A stretch of DNA of 64,000 nt from Hyphochytrium catenoides (lineage: Eukaryota; Sar; Hyphochytriomycetes; Hyphochytriales; Hyphochytriaceae), in contig FLMG01001021.1 of the NCBI GenBank assembly GCA_900088475.1, positions 1-64,000 of the forward strand, in the 5' to 3' direction. A program made the translations under genes and the position numbers. The notes under the pieces are model-generated. The model searched no databases. It had not been told where the DNA came from and saw only the letters and a program-made list of their open reading frames with translations. This document shows, one piece after another, positions 1 to 11,800 of the stretch (its first letter is position 1; each line of letters starts with the position of its first letter).

Positions 1-3000
1 CCGAGATCATCATGTTGTCTTCCTGCTATGATAATCTAATCTCAATCTTTTGAGCTTCTGCTTCCTATTGGCCAATCACCAAACTTCCTTATCTCTGGAA
101 GCAGGCTTATGTCTGGCCTGGCTGGCGTAAGGGACAGAAGTCTTAAATTGCAGTGACAGACCTGGCGATGATGACCATGGTTCTCGTCAGGCAGTTGTGT
201 CTCATGTTCCGTGCAATCATCTCCTACCACCGCCATATCAAAGTAAGAAGAAGAAAGGGGAAGAAGCCCTCCTTCGCTGGGATTAGGTTTGAGAAGAGAT
301 TGGATGTCAGCATTACCTGAAAGCAGCACTCACAAGTTTGATGACCAGGGCAGCATCACATTTGCTGGCATTCCCCTAAACAGATCCCGAGCATTAAGCT
401 ATTCATCACGCTCGTGGGGACTGCCTTTTACTACCTGGTTTGATACTATCACCCTGTTGTATCACCAGCGCCGGAATGTGAGCTCCTGTGCTCCTCTCTC
501 TTCCTTGCCCTTTGTATCGTGGTGTTGGTTGGGTCGTACGACGCAGAACAGGACATCGTTGGGTTGTCACTGTCTTTTGTTGGCTGATAAATTAGTGTAA
601 CAGCAAGGATGGCAGGGAGGAGCAGGAGGAAGAAGTGGCGTAATAAAAACAGAGAGGAATCATTGCTGGAGGTTTGGAAACGCTACAACGGGCAACTATT
701 AACCATAGGAAACTCAAGACAACTCGCTCATCATAGACATACAACCTGTTCGAGAGAAGAGGTCTAAGTTCCAATAGTCAACCAACCATCGCTCCTCCTT
801 ACTCCCCCCAAGCCCAGCCAAAGAAAGTCCTGCTTCTTGACCGTAAGGCAGGTAATCACCACAGAGAGTGAGAATGAGAAGAAGGTATCTTATTAAAGCT
901 GTGCGCCGGCCTTTCTACAGAGTGCGTCCCTTCAACAAAGAGTAACCACCAAGGAGCTGGTTATGGAAGAGGAAGGCAGAGCGGCCAGATCAACCGACAG
1001 CGGAAAGCGGAAAGCCGGGCGCCAGGTCAACCACCGTCAGTGCGACCTTTCAGAGCTCTTTCCACAGTTCATTATTACTCTGTTGTGATAGAAACGGAAG
1101 ACCCGACACTTTGCTGTAACGGCTCATCTTCCTTATTATTAGAGGGCACACTGAAGAGCTGTGAAGGTCTCCTCAGAGGGTATTCAATCAGACGAGGAGA
1201 GGTTATTGCGTGTGATGAGGGGAAGCGGGAGGGAAGGGGACAACGGCAAGACTGCGGCTGGGAGGCATCGATCACTTCTTAGTAGTTAGTTAGTAGAAGG
1301 TGTAGTAGGTGGTTTGGTCCGTTCTTTAGGAATCAGAGACATGTCGTCCTCCTCCTGCTGGTGATGGCAACCTCTTCTTCCTTCTTCTTCGTTGTGACAA
1401 AGGTGATCAGAAAGCTGGAGAGGAGCCTGTAGCTTCACTAGTAGAAGGACGACACTTGGTTCGAGTTCTCTCCTCGTAATATTATTGTCTTCCCTCCAGT
1501 CTTTTGTGCGTCGTCTTTCTCAAGCTTTCCATTGGACTATGATGATAATAGAAAGATTAGCTGCTATGGATTGAGCGACAGTTCAAGAGCTACACTCTTG
1601 CTCGGTCTCGTTAGGAAGACTCGGCAAACTTTCTCCGATTGTGGTTGACGCGACGATGATCAAGTTTGACTCCATAATACCGACTCTGCGGGTGCTGCGA
1701 GTTTGCTCATCAGTGCCTAAGAAGAGCTAGTGAAGAGCATCACTACTCTCAATAGTAGTATCTCGCATCCACTCATCAGAAGATGAGGCAGCGAAGTCCG
1801 TTACACTTGCCATCCAACAAGGATTGACGTAACGGGGTTCACTATTCACGATTGAGAGACCCCAGATCACGATTGCTGACCGCGAGTGTTGATTTAGAAG
1901 ACCAAGGAAGTGTGAATCAATGCCAAGAGAGAAACGTGGAGACCTCTCGCTCATTGGGTACCATGCGTAGGCTTAGATGAGCCTGAACTATGTCCGTCCC
2001 ACAAGTCTTTTGCCTGCGACGAGCCACTACGTTGTCGAGCTTTCATGTCTAACTGCCTTTACATCAGTCAGGATTAGGATTGTGTAGAGACGGAGGAGCC
2101 ATGATGAGTAGCATCGACTCGACGTATTTGGCTCTTATGTAACAACTGATGACAACAGCGAACGAATGGAAACAAGTTGGTGAGGCTGGGTAGTAGGCAA
2201 GAGTGACAAAGTTTATTAGTTGTCGCAAACACGGGAAAGATCCGACTACTATCTGTTCAGCATCATCCCCTTGGCGCTCGGTACAACAAGATCGCCGTCC
2301 TCAGTTCGGCGCTGTCACCTCCTACGGCCGGGGGACTGATTGCTCTGAGAAGGTCTTGTCAGGCCCAAGAGTGCAGAGCATGACTCATAAGTGCATATTC
2401 ATGACGGAAACTGAGACTAGCATTGATGATGGTATACTGGTTGCCTTCGTATCACCTGCTCAAGGTCAGGTTTCTTGGCTCGAACACCGTCGTCAATATA
2501 GTAGCAGCTATGCCATCAAGATTGATAGTATGAAACCAGCATTCTGGTGAGTGTATTGAAGAAAAGAGGGCTACATGTGTTCCGCTCGAGCTTACTTGTA
2601 GCGTTTAGAGCCTCTCGGATCGCTTCCCGAGACTCGTCTCTCTCCTACGCTACTGGTAGGCACAGAGGAAGCCTTGGAAAGAACACTCTAGCGCAGCATG
2701 CAATAAACTGAAGTGCAGATCGTCTGGAAAATGTGAAGTGAGATTAGATTAGGGCAGTCGCACATCCCATCCCTATGTAGAACATGCAAGATCTAGACTA
2801 CTACTATCAGCTAAACATGCAAAGACAAGCCATCAAGAGTGGCGAGTGTGGACTACCACTCTAATAATAACGGACGTGACCTTTGGGGTGATGGAAACAT
2901 TCCCAACGTATCGATTGCTCCGCGTAGCCTCAGCTTTACTCCCGCAAACTCAGAGAGGGCAGTATTAGTTAATCAGCTCTTGACCTCAACAGTTCATGCT

Positions 3001-4918
3001 GGATTAGCATGATGTCCGACTTGTGATTCCTTTGATCCCGAGGTGTTCACTAAGTGGCACCAAAGAGGTTGCTTCAGTGAGCTTGGTGGCAGCTTTTGGC
3101 ATGTTATCAAGAGGTATGTCTATTATGGCTGTAGTAGTAAGCATTGCAGTAGGGACTAGCTTGACTGCACAGCTGGCGGTGTCAAGTTCGACCTCAGTAC
3201 AACTCCCTCCCTTCTTTTGCGATTGAAAGTGCTCCTTCCTCCTTCCACCAATCAAGGTTCTTTCTTCCTGAAGAGCCATCGTCAAGGAGCGTACGAGAAG
3301 AAGCAACGGAGGGCGTGGTGAATACCTTAGTCCAAGAACGGCTAATCGCAGGTGCCAAGCCTCTCCAAACGAAGCTAACTTGTAGTCAGCTGAGAAGTTG
3401 AAGGTAGAAGCGAGAAAAAGGGTATTAGCCTGTTGTGAGGAGACGACCAACCAACTATCATTGTCCTCGTAGGGTCATTATTATTGTCACGCACCCCTGC
3501 TGCGCTGCATAGGTGTAGTCAGCTGTGCCTCCCCTCTCCGTTGCCACTGTGTCTAGGTTCTGGGCAGGCGGCAGAGGCCGAGGCGGACCGAGCATATCTG
3601 AGATTATTAGGAGCGAGCGAGGTCAGGCCCATCCTCTAACCGCGCCAAAAAACCTAATATACCCTGGATATATTTACCTTCAGCTGTGTACCCTTTTCTT
3701 TGCCGCCTTCCGACGGTTCTTCAGGCGACAGATGCTAACGCTGACCGGGCAACTTTGGGTTAGTGAAGTCAACCCCATTCTCTAAACGCGCCAAGGAAAG
3801 CAAATACTATCACACAGATACTTTACCATCTTTGACAATGGCCTTACAATTCATTGCTTCTTTGAGACTCATTTGAGATGACTGTTGCTGCTTCCTTAGC
3901 AATCAATGAATTGGGGAACGAAAGCTCCAAGTCTGTATGGACGTCGCACGTTGTCGGATGGTCATCATCATCTGCTCTACAGCATGTCCGGATTCCATCC
4001 TCCCTTCCTAGTGCTCAGCCCGTCATCTCGTTCTTTTTGACGTGGCAGGACACCTGGTGTAACTTCTCCTCGCACCTCTGTCCGTTGCTGCTCCTGGCCC
4101 ATGATGATCTGAGTGTACATTAGATCCTATGTTATGTTAAAATATTGCTTGTTATGTGTGGCGATGTTCGCCTCCGATAGGTTGATAGAATAAGAGAGAA
4201 GGAGGGTTAGAAGACAGCGTGAACAGACGAAGTCACCCTAAATGCAGAAGGAGTCACGAGGGCTGACTGCCATGTTCCTTACAGAACGACGGTTGGATGT
4301 CGAGAAGTAGACGTCTTCTCTGCTTTCTAATGTAAACATTCTGGCATAGCAGCCTTCTCATCACTCCGGAACAACCTCGTTGAATATGTGTTGATTTTTA
4401 GTGAGCTTCACCACCACAGGCTTGTAGACTTCTCTTCACCTGCCACAACGAATCTATTCTAAGTTTGGCCACAATCATAAGAAGCATTGATGTTATCTGC
4501 TAGTACTTCTTCGCTGGCTTCCCGATCCCATGCCAACGCTCAAAAATTCCGCGGAATGGTGGTCGGCCAACAACAAGCAAGAAGGAAGTACGAGAATCGC
4601 AGAGCCTTCACATAGCGAAGAATTCCACCATCAAGAGAGATGCTTCTGGGCGGGCGGCTCTTCAGCCTTTCAATGGTCACGATGGTCACGATAAACATTC
4701 AGGCATCTGGATATTTCTGTTCCACGTCAGAAGCACTCCTCCTAGGCTTCCCGATTGAGGTCACGAAAACGTTCATACTTGCACCTACAGGGGTAGGGCC
4801 ACCCCGCCCCAACCATAAGACGGTCAAGGCCGGCATCACTTATTCTCTACTCTAGAGCAGGATAAGCGATGAAGTGAGAATAGCTGTAGAAGGGATAAGA
4901 ATATCGCGCTTCATTTCT
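1..4918. other. Gene-poor stretch, no supported gene
   Basis: Nearly 5 kb with only short, unconserved open frames (the longest is 148 codons at 3004-3450, minus strand). None shows a recognisable family motif or a phase-consistent exon chain. Short polypyrimidine runs occur (for example 1367-1390), and there is a diverged direct repeat near 3619-3648 and 3766-3795. Small RNAs or lineage-specific genes cannot be excluded. Confidence 0.5.
3619..3795. repeat. Diverged direct repeat pair, about 30 bp
   Basis: Two stretches beginning near 3619 and 3766 match at about 25 of 30 positions. Both end in the shared run CGCGCCAA, and both are followed by an A-rich then T-rich segment ending in TTTACC. 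The spacing is about 147 bases. It could be an old tandem duplication or the edge of a dispersed repeat. Similarity was judged by eye. Confidence 0.4.
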
Positions 4919-6926
4919 TTAAGAAGGAGCAACCTTCTTAGAACCAGTCAAATTTAAACGGTTGCTGGCTGGTAAATCATCGTCATTCTGGCTCTCGAAA
5001 GCAATTAGCTTCGTCTGAGCAACGCTGGTTGTCGACTGTGTTGCCTCTCCGCCACCATCCATTGCCACAGCCTCTCTACTGATACCCTGTCTTGTAAGAA
5101 AACGGTTGAAGGGATCAAGAAGCATCTGATAAACTTGCAGCTCCACTTTTTCGAAGAAGTCTTTGTCCACATTTTGCTCTGTCAAAGCCCGCAGTTTGTC
5201 TTTGATCACCGTTTTCAATGTCGAACTAATATTGATCTCCATTGAGGCGGCGGGGAGTAGATAAATCTCTCCTATCTGTTGAGCCAGCCTGAGCATTTCA
5301 GAGCTACTTCTTGCTTGTCTGAACTTGAGAACAGCGATAGCAAAGAGAATGTTTTCACCTATAAATAAGATGGTGATACTTGTTAGTCAAGAGCTCTTCT
5401 ATCACATAGAAGGAACTATGTTCTTATGCTCCTCTCTAGCGAACAACAAAGTGAGAGAAGCAACTGACAGAAAGGCGTACGATTGAGCGACCCAGAGACT
5501 TGCTGAACAAGGGCAATAATCGGGAGGACGTACAACAAAACTCCTTGATAAGATAGTCCTTAAACTGGATAATAACTGGTTCGTTCTTCGGATGGCTGAT
5601 GACCGTTCTGAGTTGGGAGATGCTCTTGATACTAAAGACAGCGCCAAGGTCTTCTCTCCTGCTTCCTAACTTGGAAGATGACTTTCTTGCGGCAAGCTGC
5701 CTCTTTTCCTCTTTGTATGTCAAATAGAGAGGGTAGAACCCACAGATAACCGTGTACCCGAAGTAGATGCAAGCAAAGAGTATCCTTTCCAGGTCTTGAA
5801 TAATAACCACACTGATGAACATGTTGATCACACGGAATGGTATACCCAGCAGGAAGACCAAGAGAGTCAATATTTTGAACTGCTTCTTGAGCTCGAACTC
5901 CTCCTCCACATGGCGGATAATGTAGCCAGTATATAGGATGATGCTGCAAACGATGAAGGGAGTCACGATTTGACTGTACACCTAGATTCAACAAAGGGGA
6001 CACCGACACAGGTCGTATCGTGGGAAAGGCGGCTGGTCAGGAGAAGGGTCGTGGGGCTTATGTCTACTGGCATTGGAGCAGGACACGGTAGGCCTCAAAT
6101 TAGCGGATAAGAAAGATTTTAGCCCTAAGCATGAGAAGAAAGGAAAACGAGCTAGGTACTCAAGCAGCACCTAATGGCACTTCATAAGAGGGCGAAAACG
6201 CAATAGGCTGAACGGATAGCCGACGACAGAGGAAAGATGGCCGATGACGGTTGACAGTGAGTCTTCATAAAGAGACTAACAACAAAGCGTCTGCTCTTCT
6301 GGTCTCCTGAGCATTCCCTCTTCCAACTCTGTCATCTCCCCTGGCCGGCTACCCATCTTAGCCTCAACTTGTTAGGATACTACTGCACTTACCGCTGCTG
6401 ACGACTTTCCCTGGCAAGTGGCTTCATCGACGTTATTGTCATAGTAATCCATCAACGTGGTTACAGGCGATTGGATGGCAACGACATACATCACCACGTA
6501 CATGCTGCAGGTATAGAGAAGCCCATTTCTCCTTTTCTTGGCGCTGCTAAGCCCTGCTGCACCTCCCTTTGCAGCTCCAGCGCCTGCAGCGTTCGCCTTA
6601 AGCTGTGCTGTCTGAGAGTAGTAGATATACCACAGGTGGACGAGCTGGACCTCAAACGCAGGGACAGCGGGGAAATAACCCAGGGAGCTAAGGAAAGCGG
6701 CATTGAGCCCATAACAGCCAGTGCCTATGAGCTTGTATATAAACTTGAAGAGGTAACTGTACACGGAGAGTGGGGCGCCGAGATGTGTCAAGATTGGCCA
6801 GATGACTGGAACGGCAGTGATCGGATAGATACTTCGACGGATATAGAACATCACGGCCACATAAAAACCTGAAATGGTGCTAATCAGGAACCAAACCAAA
6901 CAGAAATATTCGAAGGCGGTCGCCAT
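4919..6926 (-). CDS. Seven-transmembrane receptor with C-terminal RGS domain
   Basis: Three exons, 6926-6393, 5981-5534 and 5358-4919, give 473 residues. The junction phases (0 and 1) fit, and the second junction restores the RGS core: ...YLIKEFC joins CENILFAIAVL, where the family has ENxLFW. Residues 1-178 hold four hydrophobic spans; residues 179-268 hold three more, with the last near ILFACIYFGYTVICGFYPLY. The RGS domain follows at about 299-418, ending in the typical VYQMLLDPFNRFL. RGS domains speed GTP hydrolysis by G-alpha subunits. A 7TM-RGS fusion is known from plant AtRGS1 and some protists and fungi, and suggests a membrane receptor that turns G-alpha off. Ligand and G-alpha partner are unknown. 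The ATG at 6926 opens directly into the first hydrophobic span. The first intron (411 bases) could hide a small exon, but phase does not require one. Confidence 0.85.
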
Positions 6927-8865
6927 AGTGAGGGGCGACAGGAAGAAAGGAGACCCTCACCGCCACCACGAAATCAGTGATCTTCGTGGACGGAAGGGCG
7001 GATGCTTTGCGGAACCAATGACTGTTCAAAGAGGGCCAAATGCAGGGAAAGCTAGAGATTTCCAGGGCATCCGAATTGAAAAAGAGGTATGCTGCTGGAG
7101 ATGATGCTTCTCGAACGCTGATATACCGCGTACTTGCAAGCGCTCAGAACGACTGACTGATATCGCTGAACATCCTCTAGATAGAGATCGATGGAACGAG
7201 ATGGAGGAGAAGAGAGAAGGATCAGGCCTGCGCTATGCACTTCTCATCCAAGTCCAAGTAAGTAGAAATGCCCTGTTTTCTTCTGTATTGCCGTGGCCCC
7301 TGTTGCTTCCCCTTCTTCTTCTTCTTCGATCGTCCTCGTCTTTGCTCTGAACCTTCTGTCTAAACGACGATGAAAGAGAGGAGGATCTGTTAACCTGGAC
7401 GCGACGGCGCTACTCCAGGGGCATAGGAAGAAGTGTTTGGTAGAGGACCATTTCCTCAGAGATAGTGGGGTGAGGTGAAGAAAAACAGAGAACCAAAAGT
7501 TAGTCTGGGAGGATTGCTAGACCCAAAGCCTAAGATGTGCTATGAGGTCTACAGGGCCAAGAAAAGCGGGGTCAACTCCTTGGAAGAAGAGCATGCGAAC
7601 AGATCCAGCAGCTGTTGGTCTGTGTGAATCAACTGCGCTGGAGGAGATGCCACAAACGCTTCCTCTATAGATAACAAGCCTCCATAAGCCAAACCTGGGC
7701 ACCTTGGTCAGCAGCACAGGCCAAGGCTCTTCCCTCTGTTGGTCTGAAGTACCCGGTGAACTGTTGGCCGGGCAGTGTGACTTCAGAGACAGTGATCACC
7801 TCATGATTGTAACGCCTCCCATCAGCGGGGCGGGTGGGAGGAGGGAGCAAGAGTTGTGGTAATAAACCGTATCTATTTTGGTCCTCAAAGGGCGTTTAGT
7901 GATATCGTCACTTAATCTTTCTCGCAAGAGGCTCGTGGGTGGGTGACGGTCGTTACATGTGTCCTTTCAAAAATGCTCAGACCCCAACTTGCGCTTCTTG
8001 GCGCGCTGTGCTTCGGGTTGGGTCAGGCTCTTTCCTTCTTCGCCTTTGACTCTTTTCCTCTCTTTTCTCTCTCGTAAAGGTAGCTCTGCAGACTTTGGTT
8101 TTGCACCTAATTAAACAGCCGCTCCAGGCAGGAGGCTTCATCTCATATAAAATAGAAGTCTCGGCCATCGTCACCCGTCATTTATCGTTGCTGGGTCTTG
8201 AGGCTAACCTAAGGGGGTTCCTGTAGCGGGATAGGAAAGGAGCAACATTAACATCTGACTTTCCAATCGCCGAGCACAGGTTGAGGAGAAGGCAGACAAA
8301 CTCTAATGATGTCTTCCTTCTCAGTGAATGGTGTCACATAAAGGCTGTGATGGTAATAACGAGCAAAGAATTGTCAATGAGGCCAGATAGACATAATATA
8401 GTTCCTGAGGAAAGTGATAGGCCTTGTTGCCCTACAATAGGGCGCGCTTAAAGCGCGAAATAAGATGCAAGGATACTACCCACACGATTGGCTTGCGCTA
8501 CTCTAAGAATACACCGAATCGAGGTGTTGAGCAAGGAGGTGACCTCGTATAGTGAAAGCTATCGGAATAGGGGTGTTCGGTTGATGAAGAGGTTCTTTAC
8601 AGCCCTCTCGACGATCTTTGCCTCAAAAGCTGGGGAGTTGGTCTTTGCCCATCATTAGCTGTCTTTTCTAATTTGCTGCATAAAGTCCGCAAGACTTCAT
8701 TTGATGAATAGCCACTTTGTCTCCCACCACGACGACAGAGAACAGGGTAGGTCAACGCCAACGAAGCACAGTGTTTTCTCATCGGATGCCACCCGATTTA
8801 GCTGATTCATGACAAAGAAGGGATCGCCTCCTCCAAAGAATTCCTACGTCGTCTTACGAACAGGC
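6927..8865. other. Intergenic, no supported gene
   Basis: About 1.9 kb between the receptor and helicase genes, which lie on the same strand. Only short open frames of up to about 75 codons are present, with no family signal. The helicase 3' UTR and the receptor 5' region must lie here. A short minus-strand frame at 7665-7850 looks protein-like but could not be joined to any exon chain. Confidence 0.5.
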
Positions 8866-11800
8866 TTACTTCCAGCTTGTTCCAAAGGTAGCGAACTTCT
8901 TTGAGAACTCTTCTCCTAGAGCTGTAAACGCTGCAAGAAGATCCTCGTCTCCCCTTCCAAGATGGCCATTATCAGACATGTAAGGGCCGTCGAATTGCTG
9001 TTCGTCCTCTAGCTCAGATGCGAGACCATAGAATTGCCTCAACGCCACTACGATGGCCTTCAGTCCCAACTCAAAGTCCCTCAACGCCTGCCAGGCATCG
9101 CTCTCTCTTATAAGGTTGTCCTCAATGATCGTCCGTCGCTGGCCGTGTTTAAAATAGTCATGTATGTATGCGTTCACGCGGGTGCGATCTGCAGGGTCAT
9201 TTGCAACCATAGGTATGGCACTAACAACTAGAGAGGCACGTGAGTCCACATGTCTAGCCAAGTCGTCGAGAGATCGAAAAGAGTCACCTCGGGGGCAATT
9301 GACAGCGGAGAATGGACATTGCGCAACGTAGTCCACTTTACTCTGTCTCAAGAGCTCCTCAATTTTTGAAGATATAGGACCCGAACAGTTAAAGATGCTC
9401 TCCCCACTTGAGACATCAAAGGCAAAGGGCACACTGCTAAGCGGAAGATGACACAGATCCGTCTGGCTCCTAATGGTTTCCATGTGGCGGACGCATCGAG
9501 CTGTTAAGATCTGCCTAACCCGGCTATTTACGTCACCCAAACCTGCCACAACTTCGATCGGTAGGTCTTCTAGGATGATGCTGGAGCTCGAACGCGATGC
9601 TAGACTCTTCATGGGTGCGACTCTGTGTCTAGGAATAAGCTTCCGGTTGAATAGATGACAAAGGACCAATAGAAGATCTCTGAGACAGGTCATCCTCCTG
9701 TCTGGGTTCCTCCTCGTCGCCTCACAATACCCTCGGGTCATGTCATGGAATAACCCCAAACGAAAGAGCTCGCAAAAGGCCAAGTTCCCAGGCTCCTTAT
9801 AGTGCAGATGCATGACAAGCCCGGCCAAATTGATAGGAACGCCTTCGACATTCAGGACAGACAGATTACGAAGAATGTCTACTGCCGAGTCCAAAAAGAA
9901 ACCGAGAGTATCCGAATCCTTATTCGTTCCCGAACGGTACAGCGACTTCCACAGAAGGTTCGTTATGAGAGCATCAGGTTTCATGACACTGTGAGCACCC
10001 AGACGTCGGACGCTGCCGGGCATGTGTGGCAGATAGTTATATGCTCTCAGGTTAAAGAGGCGCAAGACGTGGGTAACGGAGAATGGAAAGCTCCCCTTAA
10101 TCTCAGGCAATTCGGAGCAAACAAGGCGGTCGATTTTAGCTGGAGGGACACCAATGAAGATCACATTGCCCTTCAGGTCGAAACCTCGCCTGCCTGCCCT
10201 GCCTGATGTCTGGTGGTATTGCCCAGGCGTCAAGAAGATGCTGTCGCCCGTCATGACTGCTGTGCGGCAGGGCATGTTTATACCCAAGGCCAGAGTACCG
10301 GTGGCAAAGACCACTTGCAAATGGCGCTTTCGCATGAGGACTTCAACTGCCGCTAAGTATTTCCGAGGCATGCCGGCGTGATGGATCCCGATGCCCCGCC
10401 GTAGAGCGTTATGCAGCAAGAAAGCAGTCGGCTTATCAAGCTGAGTCATAAACGGCTCACAAAGCTCGTTGAGTTCCTGCATATGGATAGCAGACTGACG
10501 TGGGGTAAAGGTGAACCTCATATCAGGATCGTTAGGATGGAAGCACTCCATCTCTGGGTCCACAGAAAAGGGCTCAGCATCATTCAAAGTTGCCTTTCCG
10601 GCATCTCTCTTTCCGTTCGGTGATTTAAGACGAGTAGCCTTCCTTTTCTCCCCGCCAGCAAGGGTTGCTGTTTCTCGCTGTTTCTTCAAATATCGTCGCT
10701 TTGCTGCTTGATAAGCCTCCCATCTGGCCACTTTGTCAGCCCACTGCGCGGACAGTCTAATTTTCTTTTCTTCCTTAGCCAATCTGGCCGTCATATAGCT
10801 CAGGAGGTTCCTGCATTGTAAGCGGTCAAAGTTGAAGCAGATGGCTGGGAGCATATCCTTTTCTTTCAGAGTCATCAACAAGTCGTAGACCTCGGACGGC
10901 TTGCATATGCCTTCCTCTTCCTTCCTCTCCCATTTATCCCGGCCCTCCCGGAGACGAGAAACTATACCATGGAACAAGTCTCGGTTTCCTGCATCAAGTA
11001 GTCGTCCTAAGAAAGACCTCAACCGACGCTCGTACATGTGGATGTCCAATCGATCTAAGATCCTATCGCCCAGGGCCTGACCAATATCTATCGTCTCTTC
11101 CTCAGGAATCTGGAGGCGACGCTCTAGGTCCTGCAGAGTATCCGGCTGCCCACTTTGGCGGGCGGTCGCGGACTGCTGCTGAAGAACAGCGTTAATTGCT
11201 TGAAATGCTTCATAACATTCTGCAGAGCTTAGTGTCACAGTGGTAGGAACTCGGTACTTAAATGGCGCAGCGGTTCCTAAAGCGGATACTGATGATAACC
11301 CTCCCAAAGCCGTTGAGGATGCTCTCATAGTGGCGATTGTCAAGCAGCCCCAAGGATGAATGGGGCGGAGAGTAGCTCCTTGCCAAAGCCCTTTTCCTTT
11401 CAAAGACTTGTCATCATGGGGACCAGCAAGCTGCGAACCGCTGTATACAAACTTCGCCAAGTCAGCGTGCCGATGGCGGCAGGGGATGTATTGGAGCTCG
11501 TCTGTTTCCTTATCCTCTTCCTTCAACCGCTTCCTAGCCAACCCATAGTACTGACGCTTGTTCTGTCGCTTCAAGCCCCCCAGCCATGAGCAGAAGGAGT
11601 CAGGATCGCCGAGAGTCGCGGAGAGGCATACGATCGGCACTGGGCACATGAGAATTAACCTTTCCCAAACGACGCCGCCTTCAAGAGAGCCCATAGATTG
11701 AATCTCGTCAAAAATAATCCGTCTGATGCTGTGCGTGAACTTCAGATGAGCTAGACAAGTGCCAGATAATAGGAGGATCTCTAGCATCTGCGGAACTGTG

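Noticed and set aside
1440-1490. tRNA B-box-like GGTTCGAGTTC
   Set aside because: No acceptor stem, D-arm or anticodon arm can be folded around it.
3004-3450. 148-codon minus-strand frame
   Set aside because: No domain, signal or splice context, and the length is within chance for this base composition.
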